DNA of 64,000 nt. Source: Ezakiella massiliensis (GTDB taxonomy: Bacteria; Bacillota; Clostridia; Tissierellales; Peptoniphilaceae). This document shows, piece after piece, positions 55,041 through 63,274 of the stretch (positions are counted from its first letter, which is position 1; each line of letters begins with the position of its first letter). A program made the position numbers and the translations under genes. The stretch is taken from the NCBI RefSeq assembly GCF_900120165.1, contig NZ_LT635475.1, positions 1,364,001-1,428,000 of the forward strand. Direction: 5' to 3'. The notes below the pieces were generated by a model. It had not been told where the DNA came from. It saw only the letters and a list, made by a program, of their open reading frames with translations, and made no database searches.

Positions 55041-55766
55041 ATGAAAGGACTCGCTGTAATAGCCTTTGGCACCAGCCACAAGGACACTTATGAAAAAAAC
55101 ATTAGACCAATTTACGACCACTTAAAGGAAAATTTTGACGGACAAACTGAATTGGCCTTTACCAGCCGTATTATCAAGAGGATTTTAGAAAAACGCGGAG
55201 AATTTGTTTTTAATGAAAAGGAAGTTATCGCCAAGCTCAAAGAGACTTGCGATGAAATATATATTTTGCCCCTCCACATCCTAAGGGGTTTTGAATACGA
55301 AAAAATTGAGAGGATCGGCCTTGGCAAAGTTGCCAAGCCACTTTTAGAGACCAAGGAAGACATAGAATTTTTTGCAAAAAATATTAATTTACCCAAGGAC
55401 AAGGCCATAATTTTTATGGGGCACGGAACTGAACACCAAGTCGACTGGGTTTACGGCGAAGTTGAAGAGGCCTTTAGAAAGATCGGTTACGATAAGGTTT
55501 TTGTAGGCACAGTTGAAGGCTCAAGGTCTATCAAAGATATTTTGCCAAGGGTAAAAGAAGCTGGCATAACAGAAGTCATTCTCCGTCCGCTCATGCTGGT
55601 GGCAGGTGACCACGCCAAAAACGATATGGCAGGTGACGACGAAGACTCATGGAAGTCCATTCTTGAAAGAGAAGGCATAAAAGTCGACGCCCAGCTTATT
55701 GGCCTAGGCGAAGAGGAATTCATCCGCGATATGTATTATGCAAATTTAAAGGAGATTATGAATTGA
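55041..55766 (+). CDS. cbiK: sirohydrochlorin cobaltochelatase
   Basis: 241 residues. Inserts cobalt into sirohydrochlorin, the entry to the anaerobic corrin route. Metal-binding His residues in FGTSHKDTYEKNI near 10, LPLHILRGFEYEKI near 76 and FMGHGTEHQVDW near 124 mark CbiK rather than the smaller CbiX. RBS GAGGTAAGAG. Its stop overlaps the cbiL start. Confidence 0.93.
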   Translation: MKGLAVIAFGTSHKDTYEKNIRPIYDHLKENFDGQTELAFTSRIIKRILEKRGEFVFNEKEVIAKLKETCDEIYILPLHILRGFEYEKIERIGLGKVAKPLLETKEDIEFFAKNINLPKDKAIIFMGHGTEHQVDWVYGEVEEAFRKIGYDKVFVGTVEGSRSIKDILPRVKEAGITEVILRPLMLVAGDHAKNDMAGDDEDSWKSILEREGIKVDAQLIGLGEEEFIRDMYYANLKEIMN

Positions 55767-56428
55767 AAAAACTTTATGCAATTGGGACCGGACCAGGGGA
55801 TAAAAAATATCTGACCCTTTGGGCTGTGGAGGCCCTCAAAGAGGCCCATGTGATTTTTGCTCCCGACAACAAGGGCAAGAACATGGCCCTGGACACGGTC
55901 AGAGATTTTATAGATGGCAAGCGCATCGTCTACTTGGATTTTCCCATGGGCTTTGTAACCGAAGACCATTATAAAAAGGCCTTTGAAATTATTGAAAAGG
56001 AAATTCCAGACGGCAAATCGGGCGCCTTTGTAACTATTGGCGATGCGACTGTTTACTCGACTTTGGTAAATACAATTCACTATGCCAGGGACATGGAAAT
56101 CGAATTTGTCCCGGGCGTGCCAAGCTTTTTGGCTGCGGCCAACAGGCTGTCTGTGCCACTTGTTAAAAAGGGCGAGGCCTTTGTCCTCTGCGAAGATGTA
56201 AATGAGGAAATTTTATCAGCGGCTGATGCGGTCGCGATTTTAAAGACCTTTAAAAACCCTTCTAAGGAAGAGATTATAAAAAAATTAAAGGCTGGTGGCT
56301 TTGAATACAAATATATTTCCAATATTTCCGCTGCCAATGAAAGAGTTGCAGAGACTGACCAGGAAATTTTGGCAGAGGAAAACTATTTGTCACTAATAAT
56401 CGGAAGAAGAGAAAAAAATGACAGATAA
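55763..56428 (+). CDS. cbiL: cobalt-precorrin-2 C20-methyltransferase
   Basis: 221 residues. SAM-dependent tetrapyrrole methylase fold: GTGPGDKKYLTLWAVEAL at 8-25, the GDATVYST loop near 93, EFVPGVPSFLAAANRL near 113. The long EAHVIFAPDNKGKNM segment is typical of CobI/CbiL. Start TTG 55763 with GGAG upstream. Overlaps cobD by 11 bases. Confidence 0.92.
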   Translation: MKKLYAIGTGPGDKKYLTLWAVEALKEAHVIFAPDNKGKNMALDTVRDFIDGKRIVYLDFPMGFVTEDHYKKAFEIIEKEIPDGKSGAFVTIGDATVYSTLVNTIHYARDMEIEFVPGVPSFLAAANRLSVPLVKKGEAFVLCEDVNEEILSAADAVAILKTFKNPSKEEIIKKLKAGGFEYKYISNISAANERVAETDQEILAEENYLSLIIGRREKNDR

Positions 56429-57461
56429 GACCATGATCCACGGGGCAAATATTTTTAAATACGCCGAGGACGGGGACATTCTAGATTTTTCTTCCAATAT
56501 AAATCCGCTTGGGCCGCCGGCCTATGTCTACGATATTATCGAGGAGAATTTAAAATCCATCGAGCGATATCCGGACATAGAATACAGGTCTTTGATGGCA
56601 GACATCTCTAAGGCCTTTGGTGTGGACCAAAATAAAATCGCTCTGGGCAACGGGGCCATTGAGCTTATTGACCGGATTATCTTTGAACACGAGCGGATAA
56701 TTGTATTTGATCCGTCTTTTTCTGAATACGAAATTCGGGCAAGGGTCTACGGCAAAGAATTTTTGCCAGTGAATTTAAAAAGCGATTTTACTCTTGACTT
56801 TGAATTACTAGAAAAGTTGGCCTTTAAAAAGGGTGATCTTATTATTCTTACAAATCCAAATAATCCCAACGGTCGGGCTTTAAGAAAAGATGAATTTGAG
56901 AAATTAATTACAATAATTAAAGGATCTCCTGCCCATCTCATGCTGGACCAGGCCTTTGACGACTTTGCAGACCTGAATTACAAGGCCATGGATTATATTG
57001 GCGACGATATTTATTTGATAAAAGCGGCGACAAAATTTTATTCCCTGCCTGGACTCAGACTTGGCATGGCTTTTTCCTCAGAGAAAAACATCAAAAGACT
57101 TAGAAGCCTCGTCCCATCTTGGTCGGTGGGAGCCCTCTTGGAAAATATGGGAAAGATTTTTATGGACCAAGACTTCAGGGAAAAATCCAAGGCCTATATA
57201 AAAAAGGAAAGGGAATTTTTAATAGACGAGCTTGAGAAATTAAGCTTAAAGACCTATGAGTCATCTGCAGATTTTTTACTAATAAATTTGGGCGACCGTG
57301 GAGAAGAAGATGTCTTCCAAGAATTTTTAAAGAGGAAGATCTTGGTTCGCAAGTGCTCTTCATATAGAAACTTAGAGGGAAATTTTATTAGGGTTGCCGT
57401 TAAAGACCGTGAAAAAAACACAAAACTCATTCAAGCTTTTAAGGAGATTATAAATGGATAG
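56418..57461 (+). CDS. cobD: threonine-phosphate decarboxylase
   Basis: 347 residues, PLP enzyme of the aminotransferase class I/II fold. HGANIF and DFSSNINPLGPP open the protein as in CobD; LTNPNNPNGR near 143 and the PLP lysine in AATKFYSLPGLRLG near 205 follow. It makes aminopropanol phosphate, the substrate of CbiB, from threonine phosphate. A histidinol-phosphate aminotransferase is the main alternative but the context favours CobD. Confidence 0.9.
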   Translation: MTDKTMIHGANIFKYAEDGDILDFSSNINPLGPPAYVYDIIEENLKSIERYPDIEYRSLMADISKAFGVDQNKIALGNGAIELIDRIIFEHERIIVFDPSFSEYEIRARVYGKEFLPVNLKSDFTLDFELLEKLAFKKGDLIILTNPNNPNGRALRKDEFEKLITIIKGSPAHLMLDQAFDDFADLNYKAMDYIGDDIYLIKAATKFYSLPGLRLGMAFSSEKNIKRLRSLVPSWSVGALLENMGKIFMDQDFREKSKAYIKKEREFLIDELEKLSLKTYESSADFLLINLGDRGEEDVFQEFLKRKILVRKCSSYRNLEGNFIRVAVKDREKNTKLIQAFKEIING

Positions 57462-58743
57462 GAGACTTATGATTGCAGCCCCATCTTCAAACACGGGCAA
57501 GACCTTTATATCCCTGGCTCTTTTGCGGGCCATTGGCAGGGATGAAAAAGTCCGCGGCTACAAGGTGGGACCTGACTACATTGACGCAGATTATTTGTCA
57601 CAGGCGGCTGGCCGGCCGGCTGAAAACCTAGACTTGTTTTTGATGGATGAAAAAGATATAAAAAGGGCTCTGGCCAAGGATAGTTTTAAAATCATCGAAG
57701 GAGTCATGGGATATTTTGACGGCCTGCAAAATACTTATGAGTATTCCTGCTACGATCTTTCAAAGCGGACCAATACGCCAGTCGTAATCGTCTACGAACC
57801 CAAGGGTGAATCCTTTACGGCCATACCCAAGATCAAGGGCATGGTGGATTTTTCTGGCGGACAAATCAAGGGGATAATCTTTAACAAGACCTCGCAAAAA
57901 ATGTACGAGCTCTTGAAGACCCAGGTCGAAAAATATATTGGCATAGCGGTTCTGGGCTACCTGCCCTATGACGACAGGCTAAATATAAAATCCAAAAACC
58001 AAGGCTTACTTTTGCCTCATGAGCAGAGAAATTTCATGGAACTCTTGGAGGTGGCAAGCGAACTGGTCGCCCACCACTTGGACATGGACGAGCTCTATAG
58101 GATTGCCCAGTGCCAGGAAATAAAAGTTGACGATGATAATAAAAATTATGTCAATGATTTAAAGGACATAAAAATCGCCTACGCCCACGACCAGGCCTTT
58201 CCATTTTTTTATAATTTTGAGGGAAGAGAAAACTTCATTCCCTTTTCACCTCTCAAGGATAAAAAATTGCCAGAAGCTGATTTGATTTTGATTGGCGGTG
58301 GCTACCCAGAAGATTTTATCGCCGACTTAGAGATGAATATTGACATGAAGGAGTCCATAAAATCTTATGTGGAAGTAGGCGGCAAGCTGATCGCCTACGG
58401 TGGAGGCCTCATGTACCTGGCGGAAAAATTCCAGGGCCACAATATGGTGGGAATTTTTAAAGGGTCTGCTCAGATGACTGACCGCCTGCAAAATTTTGGC
58501 TACTGCGAACTCAAAGTCAAAGAGGACTTGGGTTTTGCTAAAGCAGGCGAGATTTTAAGGGCCAGGGAATTCCACCGGGGAATTTTTGATACTGACGAGA
58601 AGACTATTTTTGAAATTTCCAAGCCAGGAAGAGATAGAAAATGGGAAGACGGCTACAAATACAAAAACGCTTACGGATTTTTCGCCCACTTCCATCCGCT
58701 CACTTGGATGGACAGACTGATTGACTTTGCAAAAGGTAAATAA
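57454..58743 (+). CDS. cbiA: cobyrinate a,c-diamide synthase with altered amidotransferase site
   Basis: 429 residues. The ATP-dependent synthetase half is normal (APSSNTGKTFISLALLRA near 7, YKVGPDYIDADYLSQAAGRPAENLD near 30-54, EGVMGYFDGL near 82). In the C-terminal glutaminase half, the family motif A-E-C-G-G-L-M-Y-L reads A-Y-G-G-G-L-M-Y-L; codon 316 is GGT (58399-58401), so the nucleophilic Cys is Gly and the preceding Glu is Tyr. The later His in REFHRG is kept. The enzyme should still amidate with free ammonia. Confidence 0.93.
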   Translation: MDRRLMIAAPSSNTGKTFISLALLRAIGRDEKVRGYKVGPDYIDADYLSQAAGRPAENLDLFLMDEKDIKRALAKDSFKIIEGVMGYFDGLQNTYEYSCYDLSKRTNTPVVIVYEPKGESFTAIPKIKGMVDFSGGQIKGIIFNKTSQKMYELLKTQVEKYIGIAVLGYLPYDDRLNIKSKNQGLLLPHEQRNFMELLEVASELVAHHLDMDELYRIAQCQEIKVDDDNKNYVNDLKDIKIAYAHDQAFPFFYNFEGRENFIPFSPLKDKKLPEADLILIGGGYPEDFIADLEMNIDMKESIKSYVEVGGKLIAYGGGLMYLAEKFQGHNMVGIFKGSAQMTDRLQNFGYCELKVKEDLGFAKAGEILRAREFHRGIFDTDEKTIFEISKPGRDRKWEDGYKYKNAYGFFAHFHPLTWMDRLIDFAKGK

Positions 58744-58764
58744 TAAAAATAAAAAGGAGACTAT

Positions 58765-59403
58765 ATGTATATACAAAAACCAATGGAAATTGAAAATAAA
58801 TCGATGGATATAATTGACGAATCCCTCAAGGATGTTAATTTTGAAGGCCTGGACCTGCAGATTGCCAGGCGGATGATTCACACCACAGGCGACGTGGACT
58901 ACAGGCATATAATTTCTTTTAAAAATAATTTTTCAGCTAAAGCCCTGGAGGCCATCAAAAATGGCGGGACCATTTATTCTGATACCAATATGATAATCGC
59001 TGGGGTCAACAAGCCGGCCCTGGCTGCAGCTTCCTGCGACATAATTACATTGGTTAGCGACAAGGACTTGGCAGCCAAGGCCAAAGAACGCGGAACAACT
59101 CGCAGCCTCATTGCAATTGAAGAGGCAGTCGCAAGGGGCATCCGCATGTTTGCCATTGGCAATGCGCCCACAGCCCTCTTCCGTTTGATCGAGCTCATCA
59201 GAGAGGGCAAGTGCGATCCGCTATTTATAATCGGCGTCCCAGTTGGTTTTGTCGGGGCGGCCGAATCCAAAGAAGAGCTGAGAAAAGTTGACGTTCCACA
59301 AATTACAACCGTGGGAACAAAGGGCGGTTCAAATGTTGCAGCTTCGATTATTAACGCCATCCTTTACGAGAACAACCGCCAAGATATTTACGCGACCAAG
59401 TAA
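58765..59403 (+). CDS. cbiC: cobalt-precorrin-8 methylmutase
   Basis: 212 residues. Moves the C11 methyl to C12, giving cobyrinate. Catalytic His in ARRMIHTTGDVDYRHII near 32-48; TIYSDTNMIIAGVNK near 70; GNAPTALFRLIELI near 132; VGAAESKEEL near 162. RBS AAAGGAG. The stop and the cbiD ATG share one base. Confidence 0.95.
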   Translation: MYIQKPMEIENKSMDIIDESLKDVNFEGLDLQIARRMIHTTGDVDYRHIISFKNNFSAKALEAIKNGGTIYSDTNMIIAGVNKPALAAASCDIITLVSDKDLAAKAKERGTTRSLIAIEEAVARGIRMFAIGNAPTALFRLIELIREGKCDPLFIIGVPVGFVGAAESKEELRKVDVPQITTVGTKGGSNVAASIINAILYENNRQDIYATK

Positions 59404-60455
59404 TGGAACTTTATGAAAACGGCCTTCGCTTGGGTTATACTACAGGGACTTGCGCAGCTGGCGCAGCCTATGCAGGAGCCCTTTTGCTGGAAGGTGAAAA
59501 TCGAGAAAAAATAAATATTTTAACGCCGGCAGGCATTGACGTGGACCTGGATGTTTTGGACCTCCACATGGATGGCGAATGGGCGGTCGCTGCTATCAGA
59601 AAAGATTCGGGCGACGACCCAGATGTGACGGACAAGATTTTAATCTACGCAAAAATCCGCAAAACTCAAAACCCTACGACCATTGACGGCGGAGTGGGCA
59701 TTGGGACCATTACTAAAAAAGGCTTGTACGGAGAAATTGGCGAGAAGGCTATTAATCCCGTGCCCAAGAAAATGATTTTGCAAGCTGTTCAATCTGTCTC
59801 GGATGATAATTACGAAATTATTATCTTCGTTCCAGACGGAGAAGAGGTCGGCAAGAGGACTTACAATTCCAATCTGGGCATTGTGGGAGGGATTTCCATT
59901 ATCGGTTCAACTGGAATCGTACATCCCATGAGCGAAGATGCCTTGTTAAAGACCATTGAGCTGGAAGTAAATGTGGTCAAGGAAGAACATGGGACTGACA
60001 ATATTCTCCTGGTACCCGGCAATTACGGGGAGAAGATGCAGGCGGCCTATAAGCTGGATATTCCTCATGTGCAGATGTCAAATTATATTGGCGACGCTTT
60101 GAAATATGCCTACCAGGCTGGCTTTAGAAACATAACTTTGTTGGGCCATATTGGAAAGTTTTCCAAATTGTCGCTGGGGATTTTTAACACCCACAGCAAA
60201 AATTGCGACACCCGCATGGAGGCCTTTGCCTTTTATTTATTTTTGTTGGGAGCTCCCAGAGATTTTATTATGAAAGTTTTATCTTTAAACACAGCCGAGG
60301 AGGCCATGAATCTTTGCGTCGAATCTGGCTACAAGGAAGCCATTATCGAAATGCAAAGGGGGGCCGAGGCGCGGATTAAAAGATATTTGAAGGATCCAGA
60401 TTTAAATATCAGGGTCTATATATATTCTATGGAAGGAGGCCTTGTCGATGATTGA
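59403..60455 (+). CDS. cbiD: cobalt-precorrin-5B C1-methyltransferase
   Basis: 350 residues. LGYTTGTCAAGAAYAGALLL near 10-29, DPDVTDKILIYA near 76, and GNYGEKMQAAY near 203 identify CbiD, the anaerobic C1 methylase that is unrelated to the CbiF/L/H fold. The final codons overlap the cbiE start. Confidence 0.95.
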   Translation: MELYENGLRLGYTTGTCAAGAAYAGALLLEGENREKINILTPAGIDVDLDVLDLHMDGEWAVAAIRKDSGDDPDVTDKILIYAKIRKTQNPTTIDGGVGIGTITKKGLYGEIGEKAINPVPKKMILQAVQSVSDDNYEIIIFVPDGEEVGKRTYNSNLGIVGGISIIGSTGIVHPMSEDALLKTIELEVNVVKEEHGTDNILLVPGNYGEKMQAAYKLDIPHVQMSNYIGDALKYAYQAGFRNITLLGHIGKFSKLSLGIFNTHSKNCDTRMEAFAFYLFLLGAPRDFIMKVLSLNTAEEAMNLCVESGYKEAIIEMQRGAEARIKRYLKDPDLNIRVYIYSMEGGLVDD

Positions 60456-61029
60456 TGTGGCAGGAGTTGGACCTGGTAATATAAATTTAATTACCGGCCA
60501 GGTCTTGGAGGCCATCAAAACTTATGAAAAAGTTTTGGCCTTTAAGCGGGTCAAGGAAAGCCTAAGTCATATTAGGCCTGACATTATTGAAATAAAAACA
60601 TTAAAGGAAGTCGATAATTATAAAAGCGACAATGCTCTTGTCTTGGCCTCAGGCGATCCAATGTTTTACGGGATTAGCGAATATATAAAAAAGATGGGGG
60701 TCCTTGGTAAAATTTATCCAGGCATTTCATCCATTCAGTGTATGGCGGCTGCCATTAAAAAGTCCTGGCATGACATGGATTTGGTCAGCCTTCACGGACG
60801 CGATTTTGATTTAAAAAATATAAATCGGGACACGGTTTTTTTGACTGATAAGGAAATGACTCCTAACAGAATTTCCCAAGAATTATTTAAATTGGGCAAG
60901 AGGGGCAAGGTTTTCGCAGGCTATAATCTGTCCTATGAAGACGAGTTGATAGAAGAATTTGACCTAGGGGAGACTGGCCAAGAGCCAAGTCCATTGGCAG
61001 TTTGTGTGGTGGTTTTATGCGAGCAATAG
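60448..61029 (+). CDS. cbiE: cobalt-precorrin-7 C5-methyltransferase
   Basis: 193 residues. GVGPGNINLITGQVLEAI near 5-22, LASGDPMFYGI near 70, PGISSIQCMAAAI near 92. ATG 60448 is preferred to the in-frame TTG at 60442 because GGAGG (60434-60438) is 9 bases before it. Separate from cbiT here; in many genomes they are fused as CobL. Confidence 0.92.
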   Translation: MIDVAGVGPGNINLITGQVLEAIKTYEKVLAFKRVKESLSHIRPDIIEIKTLKEVDNYKSDNALVLASGDPMFYGISEYIKKMGVLGKIYPGISSIQCMAAAIKKSWHDMDLVSLHGRDFDLKNINRDTVFLTDKEMTPNRISQELFKLGKRGKVFAGYNLSYEDELIEEFDLGETGQEPSPLAVCVVVLCEQ

Positions 61030-61559
61030 ATGACGAATTATTTATAAGGGGCGAAGTCCCCATGACCAAACGCGAGGTCCGTGTCTTCATTATGGACGCC
61101 CTTGATATAGAGGAGGGCCAGGACTTTTTGGACATAGGCGCAGGCACGGGGTCGATTACAATTGAAGCGGCCATGCGCGGTGCCAAGGCCACTGCCATTG
61201 AGTGCGTGGACGAGGGCGTAAGACTCATAAAAGAAAATGCAGACAAGTTTGGCGTGAAGGTAGACGTCATCCAAGCCATGGCGCCCGAGGGAATTCCAGA
61301 TCAAGATTTCGATAGGATTTTTATTGGTGGGTCTCGTGGCAAGCTGGAAGAATTAATAAAAATTTCTCACGACAGACTAAGGCCGGGCGGAGTTTTGGCC
61401 ATGAGCTTTATTCTTTTAAAAAATGTTGGCCAAGCCCAGGCGGCAATGAAGGACTTGTTTAAAGACGTGGAGATAAATTTAATTCAAAGCTCTAAGGTCG
61501 ATAAAATTGGAATGATGAGGGGCAACAACCCCATTTTTATATTAAGAGGTGTAAAATGA
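61017..61559 (+). CDS. cbiT: cobalt-precorrin-6B C15-methyltransferase (decarboxylating)
   Basis: 180 residues. Rossmann SAM methylase: MTKREVRVFIMDALDI near 16, motif I FLDIGAGTGSITIEAA near 37, FIGGSRGKLEELI near 99. Start at ATG 61017 gives MRAIDDELFIRGEVPMTK, the family start; a GTG at 61002 lies further inside cbiE. Overlap with cbiE 13 bases, with cbiF 4. Confidence 0.92.
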   Translation: MRAIDDELFIRGEVPMTKREVRVFIMDALDIEEGQDFLDIGAGTGSITIEAAMRGAKATAIECVDEGVRLIKENADKFGVKVDVIQAMAPEGIPDQDFDRIFIGGSRGKLEELIKISHDRLRPGGVLAMSFILLKNVGQAQAAMKDLFKDVEINLIQSSKVDKIGMMRGNNPIFILRGVK

Positions 61560-62308
61560 TTTATTTTGTTGGAGCAGGACCGGGCGCTGTTGATCTAATT
61601 ACAATCCGCGGCCGGGACTTACTTGAAAGGGCTGACGTGGTCATCTACGCTGGCAGTTTGGTTACGCCAGACCATTTGAAATTTTGTAAAGAAAACGCAG
61701 AGTTTTACGATTCAGCCACCATGCATCTGGGCGAAGTTATGGAAGTAATGCTGGCCGCCCACAAGGCAGGCAAGGTCGTTGTCCGCTTGCACACAGGCGA
61801 CCCAAGCATTTACGGGGCCATTGGCGAGCAGATGAGAGAACTGGACAGGGAAAATATTTCCTATGAAGTGGTCCCTGGCGTTTCATCTTTTGTTGCTGCA
61901 AATGCTGCGGTCAAAAAAGAAATGACCCTGCCAGGCGTAAGTCAAACGATTATTTTAACCAGGATTTCCGGCCGGACACCTGTGCCTGAAAAGGAAGAAT
62001 TAAAAAAACTTGCCTCCCACAGGGCATCCATGGCTATATTTTTATCAGTCCAAAAAATTTCAGAAGTCGTGGACGAACTCTTGACCGCCTACGACAAGGA
62101 TACGCCGATTGCAGTAGTGTACAGGGCTTCTTGGCCGGATGAAAAAATTGTCAAAGGGACACTGGCTGACATTGCAGAAAAAGTTAAGGACGCGGACATA
62201 AATCGCCAGGCGCAAATTCTGGTGGGAGATTTCTTGGACACTGATTTCGAATACTCCAAGCTCTATGACCCGTCATTTACAACTGGATACAGAGATGGCA
62301 AAAAATAA
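61556..62308 (+). CDS. cbiF: cobalt-precorrin-4 C11-methyltransferase
   Basis: 250 residues. YFVGAGPGAVDLITIRGRDLLE near 3-24, YAGSLVTPDHL near 32, RLHTGDPSIYGAIGEQ near 79, EVVPGVSSFVAANAAV near 104, and RISGRTPVPEKEEL near 137, all standard for CbiF. Starts by ATGA overlap with cbiT; its 3' end overlaps cbiG by 14 bases. Confidence 0.95.
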   Translation: MIYFVGAGPGAVDLITIRGRDLLERADVVIYAGSLVTPDHLKFCKENAEFYDSATMHLGEVMEVMLAAHKAGKVVVRLHTGDPSIYGAIGEQMRELDRENISYEVVPGVSSFVAANAAVKKEMTLPGVSQTIILTRISGRTPVPEKEELKKLASHRASMAIFLSVQKISEVVDELLTAYDKDTPIAVVYRASWPDEKIVKGTLADIAEKVKDADINRQAQILVGDFLDTDFEYSKLYDPSFTTGYRDGKK

Positions 62309-63266
62309 TTTAGCCGTCATATTTTTTACAGAGGGCGGGAAAAACCTGGCCAACAAAATTCGCTTGGCCGGAGATTATTTTTACAACAAGGACAAAAAAA
62401 TAAAACCCATGATGGCGCAGATCATGAGGGACTACAAAAACATTGTCTTTATTTCTGCGACTGGGATTGCAGTCCGCTACATCGCTCCCTATATTAAGTC
62501 CAAGGATGTTGACCCGGCTGTGATCGTCATTGACGAAGGAGGAAATTTTGTAATTTCCTTATTATCCGGCCACTTGGGAGGGGCAAATGAAGTTGCCAAG
62601 AGAATTGCCGACCGTATTGGAGCGACACCAGTTATCACGACTGCATCCGATGTTTTAAACGTCCCGGCTATCGATATTTTCGCCAAGGAAAATAATTTGA
62701 TTATAGAAGACCTGTCGACAATTGCCGCTGTCATGGGCAGGGTTGTCGAGGGCAAGGACCTTTATTATTCGACCAATACGTCTTTGAAATATCCTTACGA
62801 GTTTATCACAAAAGACATAGAAAAAGCCCAGGCAGCTCTGGTCGTTGGCGATTATTTTATAGAGACCGACTTGCCAGTAACCTATCTCAGGCCCCTCGAC
62901 ATTTACGTAGGCGTGGGTTGCAAACGGGGGAAAACTTTTGAAGAAATTTATTTGGCCGTTAAAAATGCCTTTGAAATCGCAAAAATTTCTATGAAATCCA
63001 TTGCAGAGTTTAGGTCTATCGATTTAAAAAAAGATGAGGCAGGCATAGTTGAGTTGGCGAATTTTTTCAACAGAAAATTTATAACCTATGATTCGGAAAC
63101 GCTTTTAAAAGTTCAAGGGGACTTTAAGACCAGCGACTTTGTGGCCCAGACCACAGGAGTGGACGCTGTTTCGTCCAGGTCGGCCATGCTTGGCGCAGAT
63201 GAATTATTAGTAGACAAATACAGTGAAAATGGGGTTACCGTTTCGCTGGCAAGAAAATATATTTGA
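62295..63266 (+). CDS. cbiG: cobalt-precorrin-5A hydrolase
   Basis: 323 residues. Releases the two-carbon fragment as acetaldehyde from cobalt-precorrin-5A. SATGIAVRYIAPYIKSKDVDPAVIVIDEGGNFVISLLSGHLGGANE (near 55-100) and YVGVGCKRGKTFEEI near 206 are family hallmarks. The ATG at 62295 fits better than 62265, which lies deep in cbiF. Confidence 0.93.
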   Translation: MAKNNLAVIFFTEGGKNLANKIRLAGDYFYNKDKKIKPMMAQIMRDYKNIVFISATGIAVRYIAPYIKSKDVDPAVIVIDEGGNFVISLLSGHLGGANEVAKRIADRIGATPVITTASDVLNVPAIDIFAKENNLIIEDLSTIAAVMGRVVEGKDLYYSTNTSLKYPYEFITKDIEKAQAALVVGDYFIETDLPVTYLRPLDIYVGVGCKRGKTFEEIYLAVKNAFEIAKISMKSIAEFRSIDLKKDEAGIVELANFFNRKFITYDSETLLKVQGDFKTSDFVAQTTGVDAVSSRSAMLGADELLVDKYSENGVTVSLARKYI

Positions 63267-63274
63267 GGTGAAAG

